From Bacteroidota bacterium (GTDB taxonomy: Bacteria > Bacteroidota > Bacteroidia > Bacteroidales > UBA7332): DNA of 48,772 nucleotides. This document shows, one piece after another, positions 31,864 to 39,733 of the stretch. Below the pieces are notes generated by a model. That model did no database searches and had not been told where the DNA came from. It saw nothing but the letters and a program-made list of their open reading frames with translations. The stretch is from positions 1 through 48,772 of the forward strand of contig JAUZOF010000003.1 in the NCBI GenBank assembly GCA_030706585.1, read 5' to 3'. Position 1 is the first letter of the stretch; each line of letters begins with the position of its first letter. A program made the position numbers and the translations under genes.

Positions 31864-32979
31864 ATGAAAATCCTCTTTTACATCCTTCAGAAGGAATTTA
31901 CCCAGATATTCCGCAATAAAGGCATGCTGCCGATCATCTTTGCCATGCCGATGGTGCAGATGCTGATACTGGTATTTGCCGCCACCTTTGAGATCAAGCA
32001 GTTGGATATATCAGTGGTAGATAACGACCACTCTCCTGCTTCACGTCAACTGATTCATCAGGTGATGGGAAATAAACTCTTTCACGTGGATTATTTACCC
32101 ACCTCTGCCAAAGAAGCCGAACTTCTGATTCAAGCGACCAAAACCGATCTGGCACTCGTGATCCCGAAAGACTTTGACAAGAAGCTCACCCTGCACGAAG
32201 GAGCCGACGTTCAGATTCTGGTGGATGCCATCAACGGGAATGCGGCGCAGTTGGGCTCGGCCTATCTCTCTAACATCATTACCGACTTTGCCCGTCAGAT
32301 ACGGGTAAAAGAGGCGGTGGTAAGTTCGGTACAGCCGGCGTCAATAAACGTGTCTCCCTCCTTTTGGTACAATGCGGAGCTGAATTACAAGTTCTACATG
32401 GCGCCGGGGATCCTCGTGATTCTGATTACGATAGTCGGGATGTTGCTGGGAAGTATGAATCTGGTGCGGGAGAAGGAACTGGGAACGATTGAGCAGATCA
32501 ACGTTACTCCCATCAAAAAATGGCAGTTTATCGCGGGAAAGCTACTTCCCTTTCTGGTCATTGGACTCTTTGACCTGGCCTTTGGTCTGACGTTGGCCAA
32601 ACTGGTCTTTAGCATTCCCATCCGGGGAAGCCTGCCGCTGCTCTTCTTCCTCGCCTCCATCTATCTGGTGCTGGTATTGTCGGCCGGTCTCTTTATCTCA
32701 ACCATCAGCGAGACGCAGCAACAGGCAACCTTCTCGGTCTATTTCTTTATGATGGTCTTCCTCCTGATGAGCGGTCTTTTTACCCCGGTGGAGAGTATGC
32801 CGCTGTGGGCGCAACGGCTCGATTACATCAATCCGCTCTACTATTTTGTAAAGATCATGCGAGGAGTGATTCTCAAAGGCGCCGGTTTGGCCGATGTTTT
32901 CCGCGAATTTGTGGCGTTGGTGGTTTATGCCACCATTATGTTTTCGCTTGCGATTATGCGGTACCGGAAGACGTCCTGA
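31864..32979 (+). CDS. ABC-2 type transporter permease
   Basis: MKILFYILQKEFTQIFRNKGMLPIIFAMPMVQMLILVFAATFEIKQLDISVVDNDHSPASRQL; paralog of the preceding permease. Confidence 0.94.
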   Translation: MKILFYILQKEFTQIFRNKGMLPIIFAMPMVQMLILVFAATFEIKQLDISVVDNDHSPASRQLIHQVMGNKLFHVDYLPTSAKEAELLIQATKTDLALVIPKDFDKKLTLHEGADVQILVDAINGNAAQLGSAYLSNIITDFARQIRVKEAVVSSVQPASINVSPSFWYNAELNYKFYMAPGILVILITIVGMLLGSMNLVREKELGTIEQINVTPIKKWQFIAGKLLPFLVIGLFDLAFGLTLAKLVFSIPIRGSLPLLFFLASIYLVLVLSAGLFISTISETQQQATFSVYFFMMVFLLMSGLFTPVESMPLWAQRLDYINPLYYFVKIMRGVILKGAGLADVFREFVALVVYATIMFSLAIMRYRKTS

Positions 32980-33124
32980 CTTGTTTTAGTATCACAGAGA
33001 ATAAGAGAGATTTTGCACAGAGGGCCACGGAGGTTTTCTTATGCAGTGAGGGGACGATTTATGTTCGTCCCCTCACTGTTTGTATGAAATCTCACTTACA
33101 TACCTTTTTTGTTACTTCCTGTAT

Positions 33125-33574
33125 TCATGCGTCCGGTATATCCGGTTCCACCAGGTTTTTCAATTTCTCCAGAGACTCTTGCCATCCTAGATAACACATT
33201 TCAACGGGAATGACTGCCGGAATATTCGTTTGTAATATATTCACTTCTGTACCACAAAGCACTTCTTTCAGCGTGATGGAGGTAATCATCTCTCCCGGCA
33301 GATTGGGGTCATCAAACTGATCCGTATACCTTATAAACTCATTCTCTTTCAATTCCAGATAAGTCCCACCAAAGGCGTTTCCGTTTCCCGTCGAGAAATT
33401 CACAAAAGACATCCTAAAATGTCCGCCCACCTTTACATCCATACTATGGACTGTACATAAAAAACCATACGGTGGAATCCACGATGCAATCGCAAGTGGA
33501 TCAGTAAATGCACGATAAATCTTTTCGGGAGTTGCTTTTAGCACCCTGTGTAGTGTAACACTGTTATTTTCCAT
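33125..33574 (-). CDS. SRPBCC / AHSA1-like domain protein
   Basis: VTLHRVLKATPEKIYRAFTDPLAIASWIPPYGFLCTVHSMDVKVGGHFRMSFVNFSTGN. Confidence 0.9.
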   Translation of the reverse strand: MENNSVTLHRVLKATPEKIYRAFTDPLAIASWIPPYGFLCTVHSMDVKVGGHFRMSFVNFSTGNGNAFGGTYLELKENEFIRYTDQFDDPNLPGEMITSITLKEVLCGTEVNILQTNIPAVIPVEMCYLGWQESLEKLKNLVEPDIPDA

Positions 33575-33821
33575 AATTCCATGATTTAATTTGTCTGACC
33601 TATGTTGTCTTTTAACACACCTCCTAAAGTAAGGGTGTGCAGAATGCCAACTTAACTTCTAACATAGTCAGATGGTCACTGGTTCAGTTGTGGATGATGT
33701 GGTTGCTAATACTTGCCTTATCCAGAATATACCACAATATTACTGTATTGTGTAACTATTCAGGGAATTATGGCTGTAACTTTGTTCTATAAATAAGTAA
33801 CAAATAAAAGGAGATACAATC

Positions 33822-34421
33822 ATGGCAAAAGATTTTTATGCAGCGGTAGCTGACAGACGCACATTCTATGGAATAGGAAAAGAGGTAAAAGTCTCGGATG
33901 AGAAAATAGAAGAGGTTGTTTCTCATGCAGTTAAACACACTCCGTCTGCTTTTAACTCCCAGAGTGCAAGAGTGGTTCTTCTATTGAAATCCGAACACGA
34001 CAAGCTGTGGGACATCACGATGCAAACATTGCGGAAAATTGTTCCATCTGAAAAGTTTGCACCAACTGAAGAAAAGATCAATTCTTTCAAAAGTGGTTAT
34101 GGCACTGTCTTATTCTTTGAAGACAACAGCGTAGTTGAGGCTTTTCAAAATAAATTCCCTCTTTACGCTCATAATTTTCCGGTGTGGTCACTGCAATCTA
34201 ACGGGATGTTACAATTCGTAATCTGGGCAAGTCTGGAAACAGAGGGACTAGGTGCTTCATTGCAGCACTACAATGAACTGATCGAAGAGGAAGTAAAGAA
34301 AGTATGGTCGATACCATCCAACTGGAAAATATTAGCCCAAATGCCTTTCGGCGCCCCTACTTACCAACCCGGAGAGAAACAATTTAACCCGTTATCTGAG
34401 CGGTTAATTGTCCACAAATAA
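33822..34421 (+). CDS. Nitroreductase family protein
   Basis: AVADRRTFYGIGKEVKVSDEKIEEVVSHAVKHTPSAFNSQSARVVLL, GLGASLQHYNELIEEEV. Confidence 0.9.
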   Translation: MAKDFYAAVADRRTFYGIGKEVKVSDEKIEEVVSHAVKHTPSAFNSQSARVVLLLKSEHDKLWDITMQTLRKIVPSEKFAPTEEKINSFKSGYGTVLFFEDNSVVEAFQNKFPLYAHNFPVWSLQSNGMLQFVIWASLETEGLGASLQHYNELIEEEVKKVWSIPSNWKILAQMPFGAPTYQPGEKQFNPLSERLIVHK

Positions 34422-34433
34422 GACCTATAGCTC

Positions 34434-34481
34434 AACAAAAAACGTCTGACAGATTATTTCTATCAGACGTTTTTTGTTGGG
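34434..34481 (+). terminator. Strong terminator hairpin
   Basis: CAACAAAAAACGTCTGA...TCAGACGTTTTTTGTTG. Confidence 0.85.
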
Positions 34482-34513
34482 CTATGGCTTTTACCCTCTC
34501 CTTCTTTCAAATC

Positions 34514-34586
34514 TGCACTCAGTACCTAGTTCAAGTCTGAGCGCAGCGGGGACTTGGACTCAAAACAGTTTCAGTTTTCAAACTGA
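34514..34586 (+). repeat. 73-bp direct repeat, left copy (REP-like, internally palindromic)
   Basis: TGCACTCAGTACCTAGTTCAAGTCTGAGCGCAGCGGGGACTTGGACTCAAAACAGTTTCAGTTTTCAAACTGA. Confidence 0.9.
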
Positions 34587-34735
34587 TATTCTTTTGGGCA
34601 GTTACAAACTGCTCTTATTGTAGGTCCAAGTTTTGAAAACTTGAACCAGAAGTTACCTTCAATACTTGCGACGAGATGTGAACTAGACACAGACTGCATG
34701 ATATTAAACTTGCGCGATATGGGGGGATCGCTTTT

Positions 34736-35662
34736 TTAATCTTTCAATAGTCTATAAATTTCAGCCAATAAAACATCTAAATCAGCCCTAAAGTCAATTT
34801 GAGTGTGATTTGGTAATGTTTCCTTGTCTCTGATTTGAGAATGCAATATAGAATCAGAAACTTTTCGTAATGATCTATCTAAATGAGACATTGATTCTTT
34901 GAAGCTTTTTGTTCCATATTGGGCAACTACTTCATTAAAGTTTTTTGCTTTAAAAACAGGTGGAATATGGTCAATAATTGCTCTAATAAGTATTGGAATA
35001 GTAATGAAATTCTTGTGACTATATGCACAATTTAGTTCTTCACATAACTTAATCAACTTCGTTACATCCCATTGGGTATTATCAATCTTGCTAAGTTCTT
35101 CGATTCTTGACAAATCAACATAAGTTAAACCAGCCGCGATTTGTTCATTTATAATATCTAACAATTTATCTATTTCGTATACAACGTCAGAATTTAGTCT
35201 TGAACTATATTTAATTTTCTCACTTAAAAGAAATTCCTTTTTCTCTTCTAGAGTTTGGCATTCGTCCATGTTTTGTATAATATCTTGTAAAACACATTGT
35301 AGAAGTTCATTTGCGTCAAACATGATTCCGAGTTTGTCAGATAGTTTCAACATTTCCTCGTCTATAAATTTCAAAAATTGATTCAGCTTCACTTTATTCT
35401 CAAACAATATATATGGTTCGTGGCCTTCTAAGTAAAATAGAATTATCTCATCATATAAGATATATCTTAAATCATCGCTCGGAAATGTGGTCTGAAAGTG
35501 TTTGAATAAAGAATATGGCTGGTTAATGTTGTGTTCAATATATGGAATAAGCTTATCGAAGAAAAGTTTCATAATTTCTTCTGTCTGTTCAATTTCATCT
35601 GTAAATGCCAGTATTCGATTAAACATATTTATTCTACTCTCATCACTTAAATACTTATCCAT
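34736..35662 (-). CDS. Orphan protein of unknown function, possible defence/abortive-infection type
   Basis: 308-aa AT-rich ORF; C-terminus IPILIRAIIDHIPPVFKAKNFNEVVAQYGTKSFKESMSHLDRSLRKVSDSILHSQIRDKETLP resembles a domain I recall from scattered accessory proteins (recollection, not searched). Confidence 0.7.
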   Translation of the reverse strand: MDKYLSDESRINMFNRILAFTDEIEQTEEIMKLFFDKLIPYIEHNINQPYSLFKHFQTTFPSDDLRYILYDEIILFYLEGHEPYILFENKVKLNQFLKFIDEEMLKLSDKLGIMFDANELLQCVLQDIIQNMDECQTLEEKKEFLLSEKIKYSSRLNSDVVYEIDKLLDIINEQIAAGLTYVDLSRIEELSKIDNTQWDVTKLIKLCEELNCAYSHKNFITIPILIRAIIDHIPPVFKAKNFNEVVAQYGTKSFKESMSHLDRSLRKVSDSILHSQIRDKETLPNHTQIDFRADLDVLLAEIYRLLKD

Positions 35663-35722
35663 TTGCTGTCAATTTCTTTTTTATTTTTATACGTCACACC
35701 GCTTTTTCCAAGTCTCACATCT

Positions 35723-35795
35723 TGCACTCAGCACCTAGTTCAAGTCTGAGCGCAGCGGGGACTTGGACTCATAATAGTTTCAGTTTTCAAACTGA
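35723..35795 (+). repeat. 73-bp direct repeat, right copy
   Basis: TGCACTCAGCACCTAGTTCAAGTCTGAGCGCAGCGGGGACTTGGACTCATAATAGTTTCAGTTTTCAAACTGA; a few substitutions relative to 34514-34586. Confidence 0.9.
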
Positions 35796-35948
35796 ATTTC
35801 CCTCCTGGCTTCTTATTTTACTATCTTTCCAGTCTCAGACTGCTCTGGTTTCCAGCATAAATTCCCGCTGCGCTTAAATTTGCGCTATGTAATGACTGCC
35901 TTTTATTAGATATGCATGAAACAGAGAAAAAAGTGTTATCCTTATTAC

Positions 35949-36287
35949 TTACATTCTGTTGAAAATATCTATTATCTCATCATAAGATGTTGAATTATCA
36001 AAAGAATGCAAGACTCCTCCTCTGTGAGTTCTTTCCTTTAATTCGATTTGTTCAGTTGAATGGTTATAAGACATTACATATTTATTTCCATTTACCCAAA
36101 ACCAAATCATATTAGCTGGGCGACCATTATACTCTCTCACTTCAATTTCTTGGTCTGATTTCCATACGATAGCTCCTAATAACGCCAAAGCTACACCTTC
36201 GACATTACCAGCATGATGGTCTGCTCTGTCTAAAACTCCTAATAAATATTTCTGTAATGTATCTAATGAATTAATTGATATTGCCAT
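35949..36287 (-). CDS. Small hypothetical protein (ORF listed to 36347)
   Basis: MAISINSLDTLQKYLLGVLDRADHHAGNVEGVALALLGAIVWKSDQ; compact, plausible globular protein. Confidence 0.65.
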   Translation of the reverse strand: MAISINSLDTLQKYLLGVLDRADHHAGNVEGVALALLGAIVWKSDQEIEVREYNGRPANMIWFWVNGNKYVMSYNHSTEQIELKERTHRGGVLHSFDNSTSYDEIIDIFNRM

Positions 36288-36444
36288 AATCTGATTTTTT
36301 ATAAGTTTCTCCGCCACAAACCTACCAATTCCCCCGCACATCTCCAACCCTTTCGAAGATAATTATTAACCGAATTACATCAAAACAAAAACATTTTTCC
36401 GTAATAAAATTCTTTTTGAAGTATTTGCCAATTAATTTATTTTC

Positions 36445-36452
36445 TATATTTG
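36445..36452 (+). promoter_or_regulatory. Putative -7 promoter element (TATATTTG) for the 36560 gene
   Basis: TAnnTTTG match with an upstream TTTG (36424-36427). Confidence 0.55.
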
Positions 36453-36559
36453 CAAAACAAGCTAAATAATAACGTGATTCTAATCATGTAGATATTTAGT
36501 TTACAACAAAGCATTTAGAGATTAACAACTGTTTTACTCATCTATCAAAATCACACTTT

Positions 36560-37300
36560 ATGGCTAACAAAAAGATTTATTCATGTACTGACATCGAGAT
36601 GGTGACTGCCAGCCTAATCATCATCGGACACTTCGAAGAGTCTTTCTCAGAACTCTCCTCTCTGCGTGGCAATTGGACTCCGGACTATCTGAAAGACCTG
36701 AAAAAGCGCATCAATGAGACTTCTACTAAGTATGTAAGTTCCGACAACCAGAAAGGACAACGTGATGCCACCTCTACTCTGCAAGAAATACAGATCGCAG
36801 CCAAGCGCGACGTGGCTTTCTTCAAAACCCAGGTGGAAGAAGATTTCAGGGACAATCCCTCTTTTTGCAGCGAAACATTGAAGACGTTGAGTATAGAAAA
36901 GTACATCCGCGATGTGCAGAAGAATAGTCACGAGGCGCTTTCGGCACTGCTGATCGGCTTCAGCAATGGGATGAACGATGCTTTGCGGCAGTCCGTTACT
37001 GCCAAAGGGATAACCGGAGCATTGATTGATAGAATCATCAGCTATACAGATGCATTCCAGACTGCTAATGTAACTCAGGAGATACAAAAATCGACCTCCA
37101 AAAGTAATACGCAGGAGGCTACCGATGCACTAAACGGGATTTACACCGAAGTGATTAGCATCTGCAAGTATGTCTCAAAATATTATAAGGAAGATAAACT
37201 CCGCAAGGACCGTTTTACCTTTAGTAAAGTGGTGGCGCAACTGAGCGGAGGCAGCAAGCCTTCATCCGGAACTACTTCGACTGAAAATCCGACTAAATAA
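36560..37300 (+). CDS. Uncharacterised 246-aa helical protein, apparent distant paralog of the 11059-11781 product
   Basis: Co-linear features: N-terminal C-containing helix, central TSTL, ALIDRIISYTDAFQ...NTQEATDALNGIYTEVI, RFTFSKVVAQLSGGSKPSSG C-terminus. Confidence 0.75.
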   Translation: MANKKIYSCTDIEMVTASLIIIGHFEESFSELSSLRGNWTPDYLKDLKKRINETSTKYVSSDNQKGQRDATSTLQEIQIAAKRDVAFFKTQVEEDFRDNPSFCSETLKTLSIEKYIRDVQKNSHEALSALLIGFSNGMNDALRQSVTAKGITGALIDRIISYTDAFQTANVTQEIQKSTSKSNTQEATDALNGIYTEVISICKYVSKYYKEDKLRKDRFTFSKVVAQLSGGSKPSSGTTSTENPTK

Positions 37301-37327
37301 TCCGTTTTCGATAAGCGGTTAACACAG

Positions 37328-37364
37328 GCAAAAGGCTCTCTGCACCAGCGGGGAGCCTTTTTTG
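37328..37364 (+). terminator. Terminator-like hairpin between the 36560 gene and array 2
   Basis: GCAAAAGGCTC...GGGAGCCTTTTTTGC. Confidence 0.75.
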
Positions 37365-37380
37365 CATTCTTCCACAAAGA

Positions 37381-37719
37381 GACAAATCTCATAGAAATGA
37401 GTCTGACACAGATGGAAATCAGTCTGACAGACATAGAAACCAGTCTGACAGACATAGAAATCGGTTTGACACTCATAGAAATCAATCTGACACGTTTGGA
37501 AATCATGCAGACACTCATAGAATACCCCCGGACAGACATAGAAATTACTTTGACAGACATAGAAACCGCCCCGACACTCATAGAAATCTATCTGACACGC
37601 TTGGAAATCATGTTGACACTCATAGAATCCTACCGGACAGACATAGAAATTACTTTGACAGACATAGAAATCGTTCCGACACTCATAGAAACCTATCTGG
37701 CACTTTTGGCCGCTTAAAA
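37381..37719 (+). repeat. Tandem array 2: 14 clear 21-bp units (37405-37698) plus edge units, with 105-bp super-period
   Basis: GACA at 37405, 37426, 37447 ... 37678 at exact 21-bp steps; core GACAswCATAGAAA followed by ~7 variable nt. Confidence 0.97.
37397..37717 (+). CDS. ORF across array 2 encoding (LTDIEIx)n heptads; translation uncertain
   Basis: 106-aa ORF, but its ATG lies inside a repeat unit and it begins ~33 nt after a terminator-like hairpin. Antisense frames are also open. Confidence 0.3.
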   Translation: MSLTQMEISLTDIETSLTDIEIGLTLIEINLTRLEIMQTLIEYPRTDIEITLTDIETAPTLIEIYLTRLEIMLTLIESYRTDIEITLTDIEIVPTLIETYLALLAA

Positions 37720-37722
37720 CGC

Positions 37723-37769
37723 AAAAAAGCCGTCTAATCAGCACTTAAAGAGCGATTAAACGGCTTTTC
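37723..37769. terminator. Terminator hairpin between array 2 and the convergent glycosyltransferase gene
   Basis: AAAAAAGCCGTCTAATC...GATTAAACGGCTTTT. Confidence 0.75.
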
Positions 37770-37787
37770 AATATACATATCATTATC

Positions 37788-38942
37788 TTACTTCTTCTTA
37801 CTCATTCTCCCCTTGACCCGGTAGCACCAATCCACCACCGGTTGCCACAAATCATATACCGGCAGGAGTAAATAGTTGTATTGCTCGCCCCAGATTTTTG
37901 CGGTATTTCTGAAGACAAGGGTCTGTGTAATAAAACGTCCCAGGAAGAAGACTCCGCCTGCAACCGCCAATATCCAGTGGCAAAAGCTCAATGCAAACAA
38001 CGCGATAATGCATGCATAAAAGAGGTAACGGGTAAAGCTCTCAAAACCGAAAGTCAATGCCCCGCGATTTTTCAAATAGTGGGAAGTGATGCCATAGGCC
38101 AGTTTTTGCTCGCTCCAGGCTTTATCAAAATGGTAATACTCGGCACGGGTAACCGATTCTTCAGCAATTTCGATGCGGGTATTCTCGCGGTAAGCCACGC
38201 GATTGATAAAGAGATCATCATCACCATCACGCAGATTCAGATAGCCTGAAAAACCGCCTCTGTTTTTGAAAAACAACTCCTTGCGGTAAGCCAGGTTGCG
38301 ACGCACGCCCATAAACGGATTTCCATCCAAAGCTAACCCCAGGTAACGCATGTTGAAAAAGAGATTATCCAGCGAACGCCATGCCGAAGAGATCGTTTCG
38401 GGGAAAAGGTACGAAGTATAAAGCAGTACCACCTGGGTATCATCGGTAAAGTTTCGTGCCACGGTGGCGATCCACTCCTCTCCCGCCACCTCACAGTTGG
38501 CATCGGTGGTCAGAATCCAATCGTATTTTGCCGCTTTAATCCCGACGCTCATCGCCAGCTTGCGACGGCTGTGGTTTTTAGCTTCTTCGGGAATATAGGT
38601 TTGATAAAGATGGGGATTTTGAGGCTCCAGTTGATTTAGCACATCTTTCGTCTCGTCGGTGGTACCGTCATTGACCACAATCACCTCAAATTTCGGATAG
38701 TTTTGCTTGAGAATGGCAGGCAGGAACTTCTCCAGATTATCGGCATCGTTGCAGGCATACACCACCACCGAAACCGGCGGCTGCTCGGTAGTATAGGATA
38801 TATCTCCACGCTTCTGCTTTTTGGTTTGGACAATGATACGTCTGTAAAGCGTAAGTATGTAAATAAGCTGGACAACTAAAAACAGGAAAGCGGCTCCGAC
38901 AAGGATGAATTCAGGGATGGAGATGTAGTTTGTTAAAATCAT
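37788..38942 (-). CDS. Family 2 glycosyltransferase, membrane-associated
   Basis: PPVSVVVYACNDADNLEKFLPAILKQNYPKFEVIVVNDGTTDETKDVL, DGDDDLFINRVA, flanking TMs. Confidence 0.93.
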   Translation of the reverse strand: MILTNYISIPEFILVGAAFLFLVVQLIYILTLYRRIIVQTKKQKRGDISYTTEQPPVSVVVYACNDADNLEKFLPAILKQNYPKFEVIVVNDGTTDETKDVLNQLEPQNPHLYQTYIPEEAKNHSRRKLAMSVGIKAAKYDWILTTDANCEVAGEEWIATVARNFTDDTQVVLLYTSYLFPETISSAWRSLDNLFFNMRYLGLALDGNPFMGVRRNLAYRKELFFKNRGGFSGYLNLRDGDDDLFINRVAYRENTRIEIAEESVTRAEYYHFDKAWSEQKLAYGITSHYLKNRGALTFGFESFTRYLFYACIIALFALSFCHWILAVAGGVFFLGRFITQTLVFRNTAKIWGEQYNYLLLPVYDLWQPVVDWCYRVKGRMSKKK

Positions 38943-39205
38943 AGCGTGGTTCTCTTAGAAAGTTGGTGCAAAGATAGCTTTTTTTAATCCTTTAAGGATG
39001 CTCAACGAGTCATTACAGGTAAGAAAAAACATAATCTTCCGCCATCTGTTTTATTTTAAAGGAACTATCCTGAACCGCTTAGTCCAAATGTCTTTTGAAG
39101 CGCCACCCAAACATCGGAATGATGTAGTATTGCATAACCTGAAGCAAAGACGTTCGTAATCTAAACCCTGATATCTTCTCATTTTTCACAAAAGCCTGAA
39201 TTACC

Positions 39206-39733
39206 ATGAAGAAGATCATTTTATTTTCCATAATCAACATTTTCCTACTATCCGTTTGCATCGCTCAAACCGATACTACCCTACAGGTGATCAAAAGGAA
39301 TAGCGGCAAAACAGTTGTCATCAAAGAAAACAAGAAGATTAGCATCATCCGGTTTGACAATTCCAAAGTAACCGGAAAGCTGGACATCGTCTCCGACTCC
39401 TCCATTGCTCTAAACGGAGATACTATTCTTCTGAAAAACATCAACGAAATCAGAAAAAAAACGATTGGTCTCAGTATTCTCGGATTTTTATCTACATATC
39501 TGGGAGTTAATATAACTCTGGGATGCCTTATTACTCTGACTAGCATAATCGCCGAATTAGGGATTAACCCTATAAGCGTTATCTATGAAGGTTTATTTAT
39601 CATCATCACATCCCCCTTTATCGCCGCCGGGGTAATTGGAACAGTCTGGGGAATCAAAAAATTCTTTATCGGAAATAAATATCCTCATACAAAATGGATA
39701 TACAGAATCAACCCTAAACCCATAACACAATGA
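39206..39733 (+). CDS. Hypothetical membrane protein with signal peptide
   Basis: MKKIILFSIINIFLLSVCIAQTD signal, two C-terminal TM segments; ATGA overlap with the next gene. Confidence 0.65.
   Translation: MKKIILFSIINIFLLSVCIAQTDTTLQVIKRNSGKTVVIKENKKISIIRFDNSKVTGKLDIVSDSSIALNGDTILLKNINEIRKKTIGLSILGFLSTYLGVNITLGCLITLTSIIAELGINPISVIYEGLFIIITSPFIAAGVIGTVWGIKKFFIGNKYPHTKWIYRINPKPITQ

Noticed and set aside
37381-37719. CRISPR array
   Set aside because: Period is 21 bp with a 14-nt core and ~7-nt variable part; CRISPR repeats and spacers are each ~25-40 nt. No Cas genes in the window.
37183-37744. Antisense ORFs across array 2 (MSVRLIS and FYVCQ repeats)
   Set aside because: By-product of the 3n repeat period; they run into the partner gene antisense and lack independent support, although RNA on that strand cannot be excluded.
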